From the NCBI RefSeq assembly GCF_900100735.1, contig NZ_FNCJ01000004.1:64019-128018 (forward strand): 64,000 nt of DNA, given 5' to 3'. The stretch comes from Paraburkholderia phenazinium. GTDB taxonomy: Bacteria; Pseudomonadota; Gammaproteobacteria; Burkholderiales; Burkholderiaceae. A program made the translations under genes and the position numbers. Below are positions 1-11,397 of the stretch, in pieces (position 1 is the first letter of the stretch; every line of letters starts with the position of its first letter). Below the pieces are notes generated by a model that did not search any database, was not told where the DNA came from, and was given only the letters and a program-made list of their open reading frames with translations.

Positions 1-125
1 AACAGATCTTGCAGGGGAGTCTGTTCGGACCCCCATGCCCGTTAAGCGCGGCCGCGGCTCGCCTGGTTGCCACCTTAGTTGCCACCCTGGTTGCCGCGCC
101 TCGTTGCCGCGCGCATTTGCCTTGC

Positions 126-2063
126 CTATTTGCGCGCCCCGCGCAACTCGGTCACGATCTGCTGCAGCCCTTCAGGCGTCACCTGCGCGGGATCCAGCGG
201 CTCGCCGACTGCCAGCGTCAGCCGGCTCATCACGCCTTTTTGCACCGGCCGCGGCCAGCGTGCGTCGGCAGCGCGCGAAAACACGCTGCCCCACAGCCCC
301 CGCAGCGCCATCGGCACCACCGGCGCCGGCGTGCGGCGGATGATCTCGGTCACGCCGTGCCGGAACGGATTGAGCTCGCCCGTCTTGGTCAGCTTGCCCT
401 CCGGAAAAATGCACACCAGATCGCCCCCGGCGAGCGCCTGAGCGCAGGTTTCATAGGCCCGCTGGAGCATTTCCGGGTCTTCGTGGGACGGCGCGATCGG
501 AATCGCCTTGGCGTGGCGGAACACCCAGCCGGCCAGCGGCGTCTTGAAGATGTGGTGATCCATCACGAAGCGGATCGGACGCGGGCTCTCGGCCATGATG
601 ACGATCGCATCGACATAGCTCACATGGTTGCACACCAGGACCGCCGCGCCCTCCTCCGGAATGCGTTCGGCATGCACGAGGCGGATCCGGTAGAACGTGT
701 GCACCAGCACCCATGCCACAAAGCGCAGCAGAAACTCCGGCACCAGCGAGTAGATATAGGTGGCCACCACGATGTTGAGCAGCGCCGTCACGAGGAAAAT
801 ACCCGGAATGCTCACGCCCGCCGAGGTCAGCGCCATCGCCATCAGCGACGACACGATCATGAAGAACGAGTTGAGAATATTGTTCGCCGCGATGATGCGC
901 GCGCGATGGCTCGGCTGGCTGCGGCTCTGGATCAGCGCGTAGAGCGGCACGCTATAGAAGCCGCCGAACATCGCAAGCAGGAACAGATCGGCAAGGACGC
1001 GCCAGTTGGCCGGCATCAGCATAAATTCGCCGACGCTCAGCAAGTGCCCCACCGGCGGCATCGCGTGACTCGCGAAGAACAGATCGATGCCGAATACGCT
1101 CATGCCGATCGAGCCGAGCGGCACAAGGCCGATTTCGATGCGCCGCTTGGAGAGCCGCTCGCACATCAGCGAACCAAGGCCGATGCCAATCGAGAAGGTG
1201 CCGAGCAGCACGGTCACGACATCGGGGTTGGCCGACAGCACATCCTTGGCGAAACGGAAAAATGACGACAGGAAGGTCGCGCCGACAAACCACAACCACG
1301 AAATGCCCAGCAAGCTGAGAAAAACCGTGCGGTTCTCGCGGGCGATCTTCAGATTGCGCCACGTTTCGGTAACCGGGTTCCAGTTGATCTGCAGATCCGG
1401 CTGCGGCGCCGGTGTGGCCGGCACAAATACGGACACCGCGCGCCCCAGCAGCGCGATCCCAACGCAGGCAAACGCCAGCACCACAGCGCCATGCTCGACG
1501 AATCCGGCCGCCTCGCCGCCGATGATGGTGCCAACGAGAATGGCGACGAAAGTGCCCATTTCGACCATGCCGTTGCCGCCCACCAGTTCGTTCTTCTGCA
1601 GATGCTGTGGCAGGTACGAATACTTGACCGGGCCGAACAGGGTGGAATGCACCCCCATCAAAAACGTGCAGAGATACAGCAGCGGCGCACTATGCAGCCA
1701 GAAGCCGGTCCCGCCAATCAGCATGACGCCGATTTCGAAGGTCTTCACAAAGCGCGTCAGCATCGCCTTATCGTACTTGTCGGCAATCTGCCCGGAGGTG
1801 GCGGACAGCAGTACGAACGGCAGGATGAAGATCGCCGAGATCAGAAACGCCGCGGTCTTCGCATCGACGCCGGAAAAGCGCGCGGTCTGATACGTGACGA
1901 GCGAGGTGAAGCCGATCTTGAACACGTTGTCATTCATCGCACCCAGGAACTGGGTCCAGAAAAACGGCGCAAAACGCCGTTCGCCCAACAAGCGGAACTG
2001 GGACTCGTGCGCATCGTCACGGTGGGCGGCGCGGCGGGCGGCGGGTATGGGACGGTCGCTCAT
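126..2063 (-). CDS. LplT-PlsC fusion: MFS lysophospholipid transporter with C-terminal acyltransferase
   Basis: A 645-residue inner-membrane protein. Residues about 30-440 form an MFS transporter of the LplT type (FFWTQFLGAMNDNVFK near the N-terminus, many hydrophobic helices). Residues about 450-640 form a PlsC-type acyltransferase with the catalytic NHVSYVD block (H about residue 480, an HX4D motif) and the FPEGK block that binds the glycerophosphate. Family knowledge: LplT flips lysophospholipids into the cytoplasm and PlsC-like enzymes re-acylate them, so the fusion probably couples uptake to re-acylation. E. coli keeps these as LplT and Aas; the acyl-ACP synthetase part of Aas is absent here. 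It reads leftward behind the CBS gene, separated by that gene's terminator, so it is probably its own transcript. Function is inferred by homology. Confidence 0.9.
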   Translation of the reverse strand: MSDRPIPAARRAAHRDDAHESQFRLLGERRFAPFFWTQFLGAMNDNVFKIGFTSLVTYQTARFSGVDAKTAAFLISAIFILPFVLLSATSGQIADKYDKAMLTRFVKTFEIGVMLIGGTGFWLHSAPLLYLCTFLMGVHSTLFGPVKYSYLPQHLQKNELVGGNGMVEMGTFVAILVGTIIGGEAAGFVEHGAVVLAFACVGIALLGRAVSVFVPATPAPQPDLQINWNPVTETWRNLKIARENRTVFLSLLGISWLWFVGATFLSSFFRFAKDVLSANPDVVTVLLGTFSIGIGLGSLMCERLSKRRIEIGLVPLGSIGMSVFGIDLFFASHAMPPVGHLLSVGEFMLMPANWRVLADLFLLAMFGGFYSVPLYALIQSRSQPSHRARIIAANNILNSFFMIVSSLMAMALTSAGVSIPGIFLVTALLNIVVATYIYSLVPEFLLRFVAWVLVHTFYRIRLVHAERIPEEGAAVLVCNHVSYVDAIVIMAESPRPIRFVMDHHIFKTPLAGWVFRHAKAIPIAPSHEDPEMLQRAYETCAQALAGGDLVCIFPEGKLTKTGELNPFRHGVTEIIRRTPAPVVPMALRGLWGSVFSRAADARWPRPVQKGVMSRLTLAVGEPLDPAQVTPEGLQQIVTELRGARK

Positions 2064-2096
2064 GAAGACTGGAGAGTGGGAGAAGGGACCTGACGT

Positions 2097-2124
2097 AAAA
2101 AAGGCGCACGCTTGCGCGCACGCC
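2097..2124 (-). terminator. Rho-independent terminator of the CBS-domain gene
   Basis: Read on the minus strand, positions 2124-2116 and 2111-2103 form a 9-bp stem with two G-U wobbles closed by a GCAA (GNRA) tetraloop at 2115-2112, followed by six U residues (2102-2097). It lies about 100 bp downstream of the CBS gene stop and upstream of the LplT-PlsC start, so it separates the two transcription units. Confidence 0.75.
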
Positions 2125-2220
2125 CCTAGATGATTACCTCAGGCTTGTGGCAATCCGATGGCCGTTCGTGCCGATTCCGCCCGCAGGGGCGGCGACGCCG
2201 CGGCCGCTTCTGCTGGAAAA

Positions 2221-2679
2221 CTAGCGAGCCTGTTCCGGCTCCTGCTCTTCCGGCCAGTCGCGGATATATGCCTTGAGCATGCGGTTTTCGAAGCCCTGCT
2301 CTTCGACCACCGCCTTCGCGACGTCGTAGAACGAGATCACGCCCATCAGCGTACGGCTTTCCATGACCGGCAGGTAGCGCACGTGATGTTCGAGCATCAT
2401 GCGGCGCACCTCGTTCACGTCCGTTTCCGGCGTGCAGGTGAGCGGATGGTCGTCCATGACCTTGCGGATGGTCGCCGTGCCGACGCTGCCGTGATGCTTG
2501 CTGAGCGTCAGGATGATTTCACGGAACGTAAGCATGCCGACCAGATCGCCGTATTCCATGACAACCAGCGAGCCGATATCGTGCTCTGCCATCGCATTGA
2601 CTGCGTCGATGAGCGGCGTATCCGGCGTGACGGTGAAAAGGGTGTTGCCCTTGACCTTGAGAATGTCGCTGACTCGCAT
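2221..2679 (-). CDS. CBS-domain pair protein
   Basis: A 152-residue cytoplasmic protein made almost entirely of two CBS domains (about residues 5-65 and 72-135), recognisable by V..DTPLIDAVNAMAEHDIGSLVV and the second-domain block RYLPVMESRTLMGVISFYDV. CBS pairs bind adenine nucleotides and act as energy or redox sensors; no effector domain is attached, so the partner is unknown. The start is set by a strong Shine-Dalgarno GAGGAG about 7 nt upstream of the ATG. A 60-bp leader follows the divergent metY gene. The C-terminus is charged (EEQEPEQAR). Stand-alone CBS pairs of this size are common in Burkholderiales. Confidence 0.9.
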   Translation of the reverse strand: MRVSDILKVKGNTLFTVTPDTPLIDAVNAMAEHDIGSLVVMEYGDLVGMLTFREIILTLSKHHGSVGTATIRKVMDDHPLTCTPETDVNEVRRMMLEHHVRYLPVMESRTLMGVISFYDVAKAVVEEQGFENRMLKAYIRDWPEEQEPEQAR

Positions 2680-2910
2680 GATTGTCTCCTCAGAACTCTG
2701 AATCCGGTGAAGCCGTTAATACATGACTGACTTTCGATCCTAGCGGAAAGACCTGTAAAAGGAAAGCGGCCCACCCACCAAGGCTTCAAGAGCGGTAAGG
2801 GCCTGCCAGCAAGGCGCATGGGGAAAATCGGAGTTGAAGCCGTCCGGCCCGGTGATACGATGCCCCCACTTTCACCCTTCGCGGAGCCGCCCGTGGCTCC
2901 GCCGCCCAGG

Positions 2911-4272
2911 ATGTCCGCCAACCGTTTCGACACGCTTGCGCTGCATGCAGGCGCAGCCCCCGACCCCACGACCGGCGCGCGCGCCACGCCGATCTACCAG
3001 ACCACATCGTTCTCGTTTCGCGACACCGACCACGCCGCCGCGCTGTTCAATATGGAACGCGCCGGCCACGTCTATTCGCGCATCTCGAACCCGACCGTGG
3101 CCGTTTTCGAAGAACGCGTCGCCGCGCTGGAGAATGGCGCCGGCGCGATCGGCACGGCCAGCGGCCAGGCCGCGCTGCATCTGGCGATTGCCACGCTGAT
3201 GGGCGCCGGCTCCCATATCGTCGCCTCAGGCGCGTTGTACGGCGGCTCGCACAACCTGCTGAACTACACGCTGCGGCGCTTCGGTATCGAGACCACCTTC
3301 GTCAAACCCGGCGATCTGGACGGCTGGCGCGCCGCGCTGCGCCCGAACACCCGCCTGCTGTTCGGCGAAACGCTCGGCAATCCGGGGCTCGACGTGCTGG
3401 ATCTCGCCGCCGTCGCCGAGATCGCGCATGGCCACCGCGTGCCGCTGCTGGTCGACTCGACCTTTACCACGCCGTACCTGCTCAAGCCCTTCGAGCACGG
3501 CGCGGACTTCGTGTATCACTCCGCCACCAAGTTTCTCGGCGGCCATGGCACTACCATCGGCGGCGTGCTGGTCGACGCAGGCACCTTCGACTTCGAGGCG
3601 TCCGGTCTTTTCCCCGAGTTTACCGAGCCGTATGAGGGTTTCCACGGCATGGTGTTCGCCGAGGAAAGCACCGTCGCGCCGTTCCTGCTGCGTGCCCGCC
3701 GCGAAGGCCTGCGCGACTTCGGCGCGTGCCTGCATCCGCAAGCCGCCTGGCAACTGTTGCAAGGCATCGAAACCCTCCCGCTGCGCATGGACCGGCACGT
3801 CTCGAACACCCGTAAAGTGGTCGAATTCCTCGCCGCCCACGCCGCGGTTGAATCCGTCGCCTATCCGGAGCTGGACTCGCACCCGGATCACGCCCTCGCG
3901 AAGCGCCTGCTGCCGCGCGGCGCCGGCGCCGTGTTCAGCTTCAACCTGCGCGGCGACCGCGCCGCCGGGCGGCGCTTCATCGAGGCGCTGTCGCTGTTCT
4001 CGCATCTGGCCAACGTCGGCGATGCCCGTTCGCTGGCGATTCATCCCGCATCGACCACGCACTTCCGCATGGACGCCGCCGCGCTCGCCGCAGCGGGCAT
4101 TGCGGAAGGCACGATCCGCCTGTCGATCGGCCTCGAGGACCCGGACGATCTGATCGACGACCTCAAGCGCGCGCTCAAGGCCGCGCAAAAACCGGCCGGC
4201 GGTAGCGCCGCCAAACCCAAGGACAGCTCCAGCAACCCCAGCGACGGCAGCGCACCCAAGGAATCCGCATGA
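2911..4272 (+). CDS. metY: O-acetylhomoserine aminocarboxypropyltransferase (sulfhydrylase), MetY class
   Basis: A PLP enzyme of the Cys/Met metabolism family that makes homocysteine (or methionine) from O-acetylhomoserine and sulfide (or methanethiol). Visible blocks are ALHAGA near the N-terminus, YSRISNPT, the GASGQAALHL-like segment, DSTFTTPYLLKP and the PLP-lysine motif SATKFLGGHG. About 453 residues from the chosen ATG. In-frame ATGs at 2818 and 2860 would add a proline-rich extension that the family lacks, so I prefer 2911, where MSANRFDTLALHAG begins the conserved fold. The last 30 residues are a low-complexity S/K/P tail. The next gene overlaps by ATGA, indicating translational coupling. 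Confidence 0.9.
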   Translation: MSANRFDTLALHAGAAPDPTTGARATPIYQTTSFSFRDTDHAAALFNMERAGHVYSRISNPTVAVFEERVAALENGAGAIGTASGQAALHLAIATLMGAGSHIVASGALYGGSHNLLNYTLRRFGIETTFVKPGDLDGWRAALRPNTRLLFGETLGNPGLDVLDLAAVAEIAHGHRVPLLVDSTFTTPYLLKPFEHGADFVYHSATKFLGGHGTTIGGVLVDAGTFDFEASGLFPEFTEPYEGFHGMVFAEESTVAPFLLRARREGLRDFGACLHPQAAWQLLQGIETLPLRMDRHVSNTRKVVEFLAAHAAVESVAYPELDSHPDHALAKRLLPRGAGAVFSFNLRGDRAAGRRFIEALSLFSHLANVGDARSLAIHPASTTHFRMDAAALAAAGIAEGTIRLSIGLEDPDDLIDDLKRALKAAQKPAGGSAAKPKDSSSNPSDGSAPKESA

Positions 4273-5123
4273 TCTTCGAGGTCCAGCATAAGGCGGCCTA
4301 CGCTTACACCGGCGGCAAACCGTTCGACGCGAGCCTGCCGACTGCCGTATTCATCCATGGCGCCGAGCATGACCATAGCGTGTGGGCGCTGCAGACCCGC
4401 TACTTCGCGCATCACGGCTTCAGCGTGCTGGCGGTCGACCTGCCGGGCCACCACCGCAGCGCCGGCCCGGCGCTTACCGAAATCGCCGCCATGGCCGACT
4501 GGCTGGCCGCGCTGCTGGACGCCGCGGGCGTGGAGCGAGCCTGCGTGATCGGCCACAGCATGGGCTCGCTCGTCGCACTCGACTTCGCCGCGCGCTATCC
4601 GCAGCGGGCGAGCGGTCTGGCTCTGGTAGCCACCGCCGTGCCGATGGCCGTCTCGGACGCGTTGCTCGACGCCGCGCTCAACCGCGAGCCGGAAGCCATC
4701 GAGATGGTCAACCAGTGGTCGCATTCGACGCTCGCGGCCAAACCCTCCTGCCCGGGCCCGGGCTTCTGGCTGCATGGCATGAACCAGCGGCTGATGGAAC
4801 GGGTTTCGGCCAAAGGCGAAGCAGGCCTGTTCCATACCGACTTCACCGCATGCAACGCGTACGCCGACGGCCTCGCCCGCGCAGCCCAGGTACGCTGCCC
4901 GGTACGGCTCATCGTCGGACAGCGCGACGCCATGACGCCGCCGCGCGCCGCGAAGACGCTCGCTCAGACATTTGCGCAAGCCGGCACAGCCGTGGACACG
5001 GTGACGCTCGACGCGGGCCATGCGCTGATGAGCGAACAACCGGATACCACGCTCGACGCGCTGTTCAGCTTCGCGACGGACGTTGCCGCCCGGTCGACAG
5101 CCTCCGCCGCATCGGTTCAGTAG
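4269..5123 (+). CDS. Alpha/beta-fold hydrolase
   Basis: A 284-residue alpha/beta hydrolase. The nucleophile elbow is GHSMGS (Ser about residue 98), an oxyanion-region FIHGAEHDHSVW lies near residue 30, and the catalytic Asp/His are probably in VGQRDAMTPP and DAGHALM. Its start ATG overlaps the metY stop codon by 4 nt (ATGA), so both are translated from one transcript. The substrate cannot be read from the sequence; co-transcription with metY hints at an ester or acyl-homoserine metabolite, but this is inference only. No signal peptide, so cytoplasmic. Confidence 0.85.
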   Translation: MIFEVQHKAAYAYTGGKPFDASLPTAVFIHGAEHDHSVWALQTRYFAHHGFSVLAVDLPGHHRSAGPALTEIAAMADWLAALLDAAGVERACVIGHSMGSLVALDFAARYPQRASGLALVATAVPMAVSDALLDAALNREPEAIEMVNQWSHSTLAAKPSCPGPGFWLHGMNQRLMERVSAKGEAGLFHTDFTACNAYADGLARAAQVRCPVRLIVGQRDAMTPPRAAKTLAQTFAQAGTAVDTVTLDAGHALMSEQPDTTLDALFSFATDVAARSTASAASVQ

Positions 5124-5291
5124 GTTCAACGATAGCGTCGTAGGGCCTAACGCACCATCGGCCGAACAGCCAGGTTGCACGCATGCGCCGATAGCAGCAC
5201 AATGGTTCAGCCCGCCCGGTTTCAAGCGCATGTGCATGCGTGTGCTGGAAGCTGGGCCCGCCGCGGCGCGCAAACCGGCCCGGCGGGGGGA

Positions 5292-5361
5292 TGGGTCTGG
5301 GGCCTTAGCCCCGAGCTTAGGCACTGGGGTTACGTTCTGGGTCGGCCCGGGGCTAGACCCA
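5292..5361 (+). other. Structured leader upstream of the DUF962 gene
   Basis: TGGGTCT (5292-5298) pairs with AGACCCA (5355-5361), enclosing a compact GGGGC-CTTA-GCCCC hairpin (5299-5312). The block ends 24 nt before the ATG at 5386. It is the only structure I can see in the 262-bp gap after the hydrolase gene. No known riboswitch class is recognised, so treat it as a possible structured 5' leader. Confidence 0.3.
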
Positions 5362-5385
5362 TAAAAGAGCAGCGAAACGGAGGCC

Positions 5386-5709
5386 ATGATGTCTCAATCC
5401 GCTCACACCGAACACTTCGCGAGTTTCGCGGAGTTTTATCCGTTCTACCTGGAAGAGCATCGCAATCTGGTTTCGCGGCGGTTGCACTTTGTCGGCTCGC
5501 TGGGCGTGATCGGCTGTCTGGCCATGGCGCTCGCCACCGGCGACTGGCTATGGCTGCCTGCCGCGCTCGTCAGCGGCTATGGGTGTGCATGGATCGGGCA
5601 TTTCTTCTTCGAGAAGAACCGCCCAGCGACCTTCCGGCACCCGGTTTATAGCCTGATGGGCGACTGGGTGATGTTCAAGGATATTTGCACCGGGAAGATT
5701 TCCCTCTAG
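5386..5709 (+). CDS. DUF962 / Mpo1-like membrane protein
   Basis: A 107-residue protein of the DUF962 (Mpo1-like) family: FYPFYLEEHRN near residues 17-27, RRLHFVGS, two hydrophobic stretches, then GHFFFEKNRPATF and HPVYSLMGDWVMF. The conserved His residues (H26, H36, H66, H77 region) correspond to those that bind iron in yeast Mpo1, a dioxygenase in fatty-acid alpha-oxidation. Whether the bacterial protein has that activity is not known from sequence. The start follows an ACGGAGG Shine-Dalgarno; two consecutive ATGs exist. It stands alone between a hydrolase operon and a convergent YihY gene. Confidence 0.85.
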   Translation: MMSQSAHTEHFASFAEFYPFYLEEHRNLVSRRLHFVGSLGVIGCLAMALATGDWLWLPAALVSGYGCAWIGHFFFEKNRPATFRHPVYSLMGDWVMFKDICTGKISL

Positions 5710-5791
5710 CGCGAGGGCATCCGGCAATTTGCGGAAGGCCTGGCCGGAGTGTGAAGCGCGTCTCGCAGCCACCGCGTCGCTACGCCGCAAC

Positions 5792-8351
<2,560 letters not shown>

Positions 8352-8448
8352 AACGATGAGCAACGACGCCGGCCCGAGTGCGTACCCCATCGATCAAGCA
8401 CTAACGCAGCGGCGTCACCTGCTCGCCCCACTCTTCTGACCGACCATC

Positions 8449-9987
8449 ATGACCGAACACGCTTCCCAACCGGCAACCAGGCGGGCAAACGACCCGGTAA
8501 ACGAGCAGGCAAATAACGGGGCAAACAAGCCCGCATCAGGCAACGCATCCGGCTCGGCCCCCGGCATGGCATCGAGCGCCGCCTTCATTGCTGGCTGCCG
8601 CGACGCCATCGGCCCGGCCCACGTCCTGACCGACTCGCACGACACTGCCCCTTACCTCACCGATTGGCGCCGTCGCTACGCCGGTGCAGCGTGCGCGGTG
8701 CTGTGCCCATCGACACCCGCCGAAGTCGCCGCGCTGGTGAAGCTGGCGGTCGAACACCGAGTCGCGCTGGTGCCGCAGGGCGGCAACACCGGTCTCGCAG
8801 GCGGCGCCACGCCGGATGCGAGCGGCGCGCAAGCCGTGCTGAGCCTGCGCCGCCTGAACCGCGTGCGCGACATCGACCCGCACAACAACACGATCACCGT
8901 CGAAGCCGGCGTCATCCTCGCCGACGTGCAGACCCGCGCGGAAGAAGCCGGCCGTCTGTTCCCGCTGAGTCTGGCCGCAGAGGGCAGTTGCACGATCGGC
9001 GGCAATCTCGCCACCAATGCCGGCGGCACGGGCGTGCTGCGCTATGGCAATACCCGTGAACTGTGCCTCGGCCTCGAAGTGGTCACCGCGCAAGGCGAGC
9101 TGTGGGACGGTCTGCGCGGACTGCGCAAGGACAACACCGGCTACGATCTGCGCGACCTGTTTATCGGCGCGGAAGGCACGCTCGGCATCATCACCGCCGC
9201 CGTGCTGAAGCTCCATCCGCAACCTGCCGCGCGCGTCACGGCGCTCGCCGCACTCGCCTCGCCGCACGCCGCGCTCGATTTTCTGGCCCTCACGCAGCGC
9301 CTCGCCGGGCCACTCCTGACCGGCTTCGAGCTGATGTCGGATTTCTGCCTGCGACTCGTCGGACGGCATTTTCCGCAGATGCGCTATCCGTTCGGAGAGA
9401 CGCATGCACAGGTTGTACTGCTCGAACTCTCGGACAGCGAAAGCGAGGAACACGCGCGCGCCCTCTTCGAGCGGTTGATGGAAACCGCGCTCGAAGAAGG
9501 TCTGGTGGAGGATGCGGTGGTAGCAGAAAACCTCGCACAATCGCAGGCGTTCTGGAATCTGCGCGAACACATTCCGCTCGCGCAGGCCGAGGAGGGTCTT
9601 AACATCAAGCACGATATCGCCGTGCCGATCTCGCGCATTGGGCATTTCATCGAGGAAACCGACGCCGCCATCGCGCAAGCGGTACCGGGCGTGCGGATGG
9701 TGACGTTCGGCCACCTCGGCGACGGCAATCTGCACTACAACGTGCAGGCTCCCGAAGGCATCGACGCCAAAGCGTTTCTTGCCGAATACCAGAGCCCGAT
9801 CAACCAGATCGTGTATGACAGCGTGCACCGGCATCGCGGCAGCATCAGCGCGGAACACGGACTCGGCCAGTTGAAGATCGACGAGGCGATGCACTACAAG
9901 CAGGACGTCGAAGTGCAGTTGATGCGTGCGTTGAAACACGCGCTTGACCCGCTCAACCTGATGAACCCCGGCAAGGTGCTACGCTAG
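8449..9987 (+). CDS. FAD-linked oxidase (GlcD / D-2-hydroxyacid dehydrogenase family)
   Basis: A 512-residue VAO-type flavoenzyme that oxidises a D-2-hydroxyacid. The FAD-binding domain includes VPQGGNTGLAGGATPD (about residues 105-120) and GSCTIGGNLATNAGGTGVLRYG. FIGAEGTLGIIT follows, then the C-terminal catalytic cap GHLGDGNLHYNV and SAEHGLGQLK (His-rich metal and substrate site). The substrate may be glycolate, D-lactate or D-2-hydroxyglutarate; absence of glcE and glcF beside it argues against a glycolate oxidase complex. The first 40 residues are low complexity; M40 (8566) is a possible alternative start. Confidence 0.88.
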   Translation: MTEHASQPATRRANDPVNEQANNGANKPASGNASGSAPGMASSAAFIAGCRDAIGPAHVLTDSHDTAPYLTDWRRRYAGAACAVLCPSTPAEVAALVKLAVEHRVALVPQGGNTGLAGGATPDASGAQAVLSLRRLNRVRDIDPHNNTITVEAGVILADVQTRAEEAGRLFPLSLAAEGSCTIGGNLATNAGGTGVLRYGNTRELCLGLEVVTAQGELWDGLRGLRKDNTGYDLRDLFIGAEGTLGIITAAVLKLHPQPAARVTALAALASPHAALDFLALTQRLAGPLLTGFELMSDFCLRLVGRHFPQMRYPFGETHAQVVLLELSDSESEEHARALFERLMETALEEGLVEDAVVAENLAQSQAFWNLREHIPLAQAEEGLNIKHDIAVPISRIGHFIEETDAAIAQAVPGVRMVTFGHLGDGNLHYNVQAPEGIDAKAFLAEYQSPINQIVYDSVHRHRGSISAEHGLGQLKIDEAMHYKQDVEVQLMRALKHALDPLNLMNPGKVLR

Positions 9988-10041
9988 GAGCAGAAGGCAA
10001 AGCCGGCGCAGCCCGATGCTTGCTTGAGAGGAGTGGCTGTC

Positions 10042-10899
10042 GTGAAGATTCGTGTGCTGTCCGATCTGCATCTGGAGTGCAACGAGCCCGAGGTGATTCC
10101 GCATGCCTCGGCGGACCTGATCGTGCTTGCCGGCGACATCCACAATCACGCAGCGGGACCGCGCTGGGCCGCGCAGACCTTCGACGGCGCCGTGCCGGTC
10201 GTCTACGTCCCGGGCAATCACGAATACTACGACGGGGAATTCGGTGCGCTGGAAGCGGCGATGCACGACGCGGCGGCATCGGTCGACAACGTGCATGTGC
10301 TGAACAACGAGGTGCTGGTCGACCCCGCGGGTGAGTGGCGTGTACTCGGCACCACCTTGTGGACCGACTTCGCGCTGTACGGCGCCGACGCGGAAACGCT
10401 CACGGTATCCATCGACGCCGCCCGGCGCGCCATGCTCGACTTCCGCGGCCTGATCCAGCTTAGTTGGCCACATAGTTGGCCACCTGAGTGGCCGCATGAA
10501 AGTTCGCACGCAAACATCGCTTCGGCGAACACATTGGGCGCACGCGATTTCACCCCGGCCGACTCGCTCGCCCTGCATGTGCAGGCGCGTGCATGGCTTG
10601 AGCGCGAGCTGGCCAAACCGTTTGCGGGGAAAACCATCGTGGTCACGCATCACGCCCCACACCGGCTCAGTCTCGCCGAGCGCTATGCGGACGACCGCGT
10701 TTCGGCCGGTTTCATCAACCATTTGCCGACCCTGGTACGCTCGCCCGTCGTGCTATGGATTCACGGCCATACGCATACGGCGTTCGATTACACGGTCGAG
10801 GGCACGCGGGTAGTGTGCAACCCACGCGGTTATCTCGACCGCCGCACGGGCCAGCCGGAGAATCCGCAGTTTGCGTGGGATAAGGTGGTCGAAATCTAG
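10042..10899 (+). CDS. Metallophosphoesterase
   Basis: A calcineurin-like phosphoesterase of 285 residues. Metal-binding motifs occur in order: DLHLE (D-X-H), GDIHNH, GNHEYY (GNHE), VTHHAPH and GHTHTAFDY. I place the start at GTG 10042, 8 nt after GAGAGGAG, because it begins MKIRVLSDLHLE, as the family does; the ORF opens at TTG 10024. An Ser-Trp-Pro-rich stretch near residue 140 (10460-10500) is encoded by an imperfect tandem repeat and is not part of the conserved fold. It follows the FAD oxidase by 54 bp. Substrate unknown. Confidence 0.87.
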   Translation: MKIRVLSDLHLECNEPEVIPHASADLIVLAGDIHNHAAGPRWAAQTFDGAVPVVYVPGNHEYYDGEFGALEAAMHDAAASVDNVHVLNNEVLVDPAGEWRVLGTTLWTDFALYGADAETLTVSIDAARRAMLDFRGLIQLSWPHSWPPEWPHESSHANIASANTLGARDFTPADSLALHVQARAWLERELAKPFAGKTIVVTHHAPHRLSLAERYADDRVSAGFINHLPTLVRSPVVLWIHGHTHTAFDYTVEGTRVVCNPRGYLDRRTGQPENPQFAWDKVVEI

Positions 10900-11031
10900 G
10901 GGGGCGAAATGCAGGTGATCGCAATCCCGCAGCGGGCCATGCGGGCTGCTCGCCCAGGCGGCCGACCGCTTAAAAGCGTGCCAGACTCAGCGCCCGGAAG
11001 AACGCTTAGGAGCGACGCTCAGGCGTCCCGC

Positions 11032-11187
11032 TCAACGGCGGCGCGTATAACCGGCGGCGTCGCGGCGCTCAACGCGAATTGGCACCAGTTGCGGCTGTGC
11101 GCGCAAGTTGCGCAGCAGGTCACGCGACGCGGCAATTCCAATCAGTCCCAGCATGACGGCCACGCCGATGAGCAGATGCGTATCCAT
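11032..11187 (-). CDS. Small single-pass membrane protein, hypothetical
   Basis: A 51-residue ORF with an N-terminal hydrophobic helix (LLIGVAVMLGLIGIAA) and a basic tail rich in Arg. ATG 11187 has a GAGGGA Shine-Dalgarno 5 nt upstream; the longer ORF to 11229 lacks one. The N-out or N-in topology cannot be decided. It lies alone between the metallophosphoesterase and the LysR gene on the minus strand. No family recognised; similar tiny helix-plus-basic-tail proteins are frequent in Burkholderiales. Confidence 0.5.
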   Translation of the reverse strand: MDTHLLIGVAVMLGLIGIAASRDLLRNLRAQPQLVPIRVERRDAAGYTRRR

Positions 11188-11364
11188 GAGTCCCTCTTTA
11201 TTCCAGTTAAATCCAGTTTCTGACGGCAACCCAGCGGTCGGCCAGCGCGTTGACCCAACGTTATCAAATCAAATGGACCGCAGAAGTAAGGAAATGTTGC
11301 GACGCCGCAGATCTGTAACAGTCCGTGATGCCCTTACGGCGCTGCCCGTCGATGCCACGGAGCG

Positions 11365-11384
11365 GGCGCCAACCGGCTGGCGCC
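11365..11384 (-). other. Hairpin after the LysR gene
   Basis: GGCGCCA (11365-11371) and TGGCGCC (11378-11384) form a perfect 7-bp stem with a 6-nt loop, 14 bp downstream of the LysR stop. There is no U-tract on the minus strand, so it is at best a weak or Rho-assisted terminator. Confidence 0.3.
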
Positions 11385-11397
11385 GCGCCGCAGGCGC

